From: Oscillospiraceae bacterium
Lineage (GTDB): Bacteria; Bacillota; Clostridia; Oscillospirales; Acutalibacteraceae
DNA: 41,729 nucleotides
NCBI GenBank assembly: GCA_031290105.1
Contig: JAITOD010000066.1
Coordinates: forward strand, 1 to 41,729
Reading direction: 5' to 3'
Below the pieces are notes generated by a model. The model saw nothing but the letters and a program-made list of their open reading frames with translations, searched no databases and was not told where the DNA came from. Positions 41,710-41,729 of the stretch are shown here, one piece after another. The translations under genes and the position numbers were made by a program. Position 1 is the stretch's first letter, and each line of letters opens with the position of its first letter.

Positions 41710-41729
41710 ACTGCCCTCCTCTCGACAAA

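Overview
The window reads as a chromosomal segment of a spore-forming member of the Bacillota, class Clostridia, most likely an uncultured Oscillospirales-type lineage. This is an inference. It rests on a short spoVM gene, a SpoIIQ-like M23 protein, an FMN riboswitch in front of a RibU-type transporter, a YlbF-family protein with a cysteine tail, strong GGAGG ribosome binding sites, many near-consensus sigma-A promoters, and lipoprotein-rich surface loci. No phage, insertion sequence or CRISPR array was seen.

Layout. 1-1128: 3' part of a secreted metzincin-type protease. 1266-12573: a plus-strand run of housekeeping genes: proB (carrying an unusual in-frame insertion), rarA, yqeK, mnmG, a 42-codon ORF, a nitroreductase, ylbF, mutS and pcrA. 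Much of this run concerns DNA repair and replication (rarA, mutS, pcrA) and tRNA modification (mnmG). 12701-13560: a lower-GC coiled-coil membrane protein gene whose frame is broken at a C7 tract. 13564-14799: ftsZ on the minus strand, converging on it with 3 bases between. 14998-19713: spoIIQ-like gene, terminator, FMN riboswitch with ribU, and the trkA-trkH potassium uptake pair.

19884-26935 (minus): a probable four-gene surface operon of two large secreted Big2 (bacterial Ig-like) repeat proteins, an FG-GAP-like lipoprotein and an OmpR-type response regulator with no sensor kinase nearby. 27328-27597: a 54-aa membrane protein and spoVM. 27653-30211 (minus): a GH2 beta-mannosidase gene interrupted by one in-frame TGA. 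30350-30571: a small acidic membrane-anchored protein. 30694-32793 (minus): a secreted lipase-like protein that ends in the same kind of aromatic amphipathic tail as the protease at the left edge. 33000-33812: tRNA-Arg(UCU) and tRNA-Glu(UUC), each with its own promoter. 34187-37108: lipoprotein gene followed by thrS. 37152-38685: metY with a leader that encodes a short peptide containing tandem Cys codons. 38800-41709 (minus): a TOTE-type fusion of primase-like domain, superfamily 2 helicase and PLD-like domain, with substitutions at the primase metal-binding motif and in the PLD motif.

The most unusual items are the primase-helicase-PLD fusion with altered active-site residues, the two interrupted genes (C7 frameshift and in-frame UGA), the repeat inserted in frame in proB, the metY leader peptide, the kinase-less surface operon with a possible SD-sequestering switch, and the shared C-terminal tails of two exported proteins.
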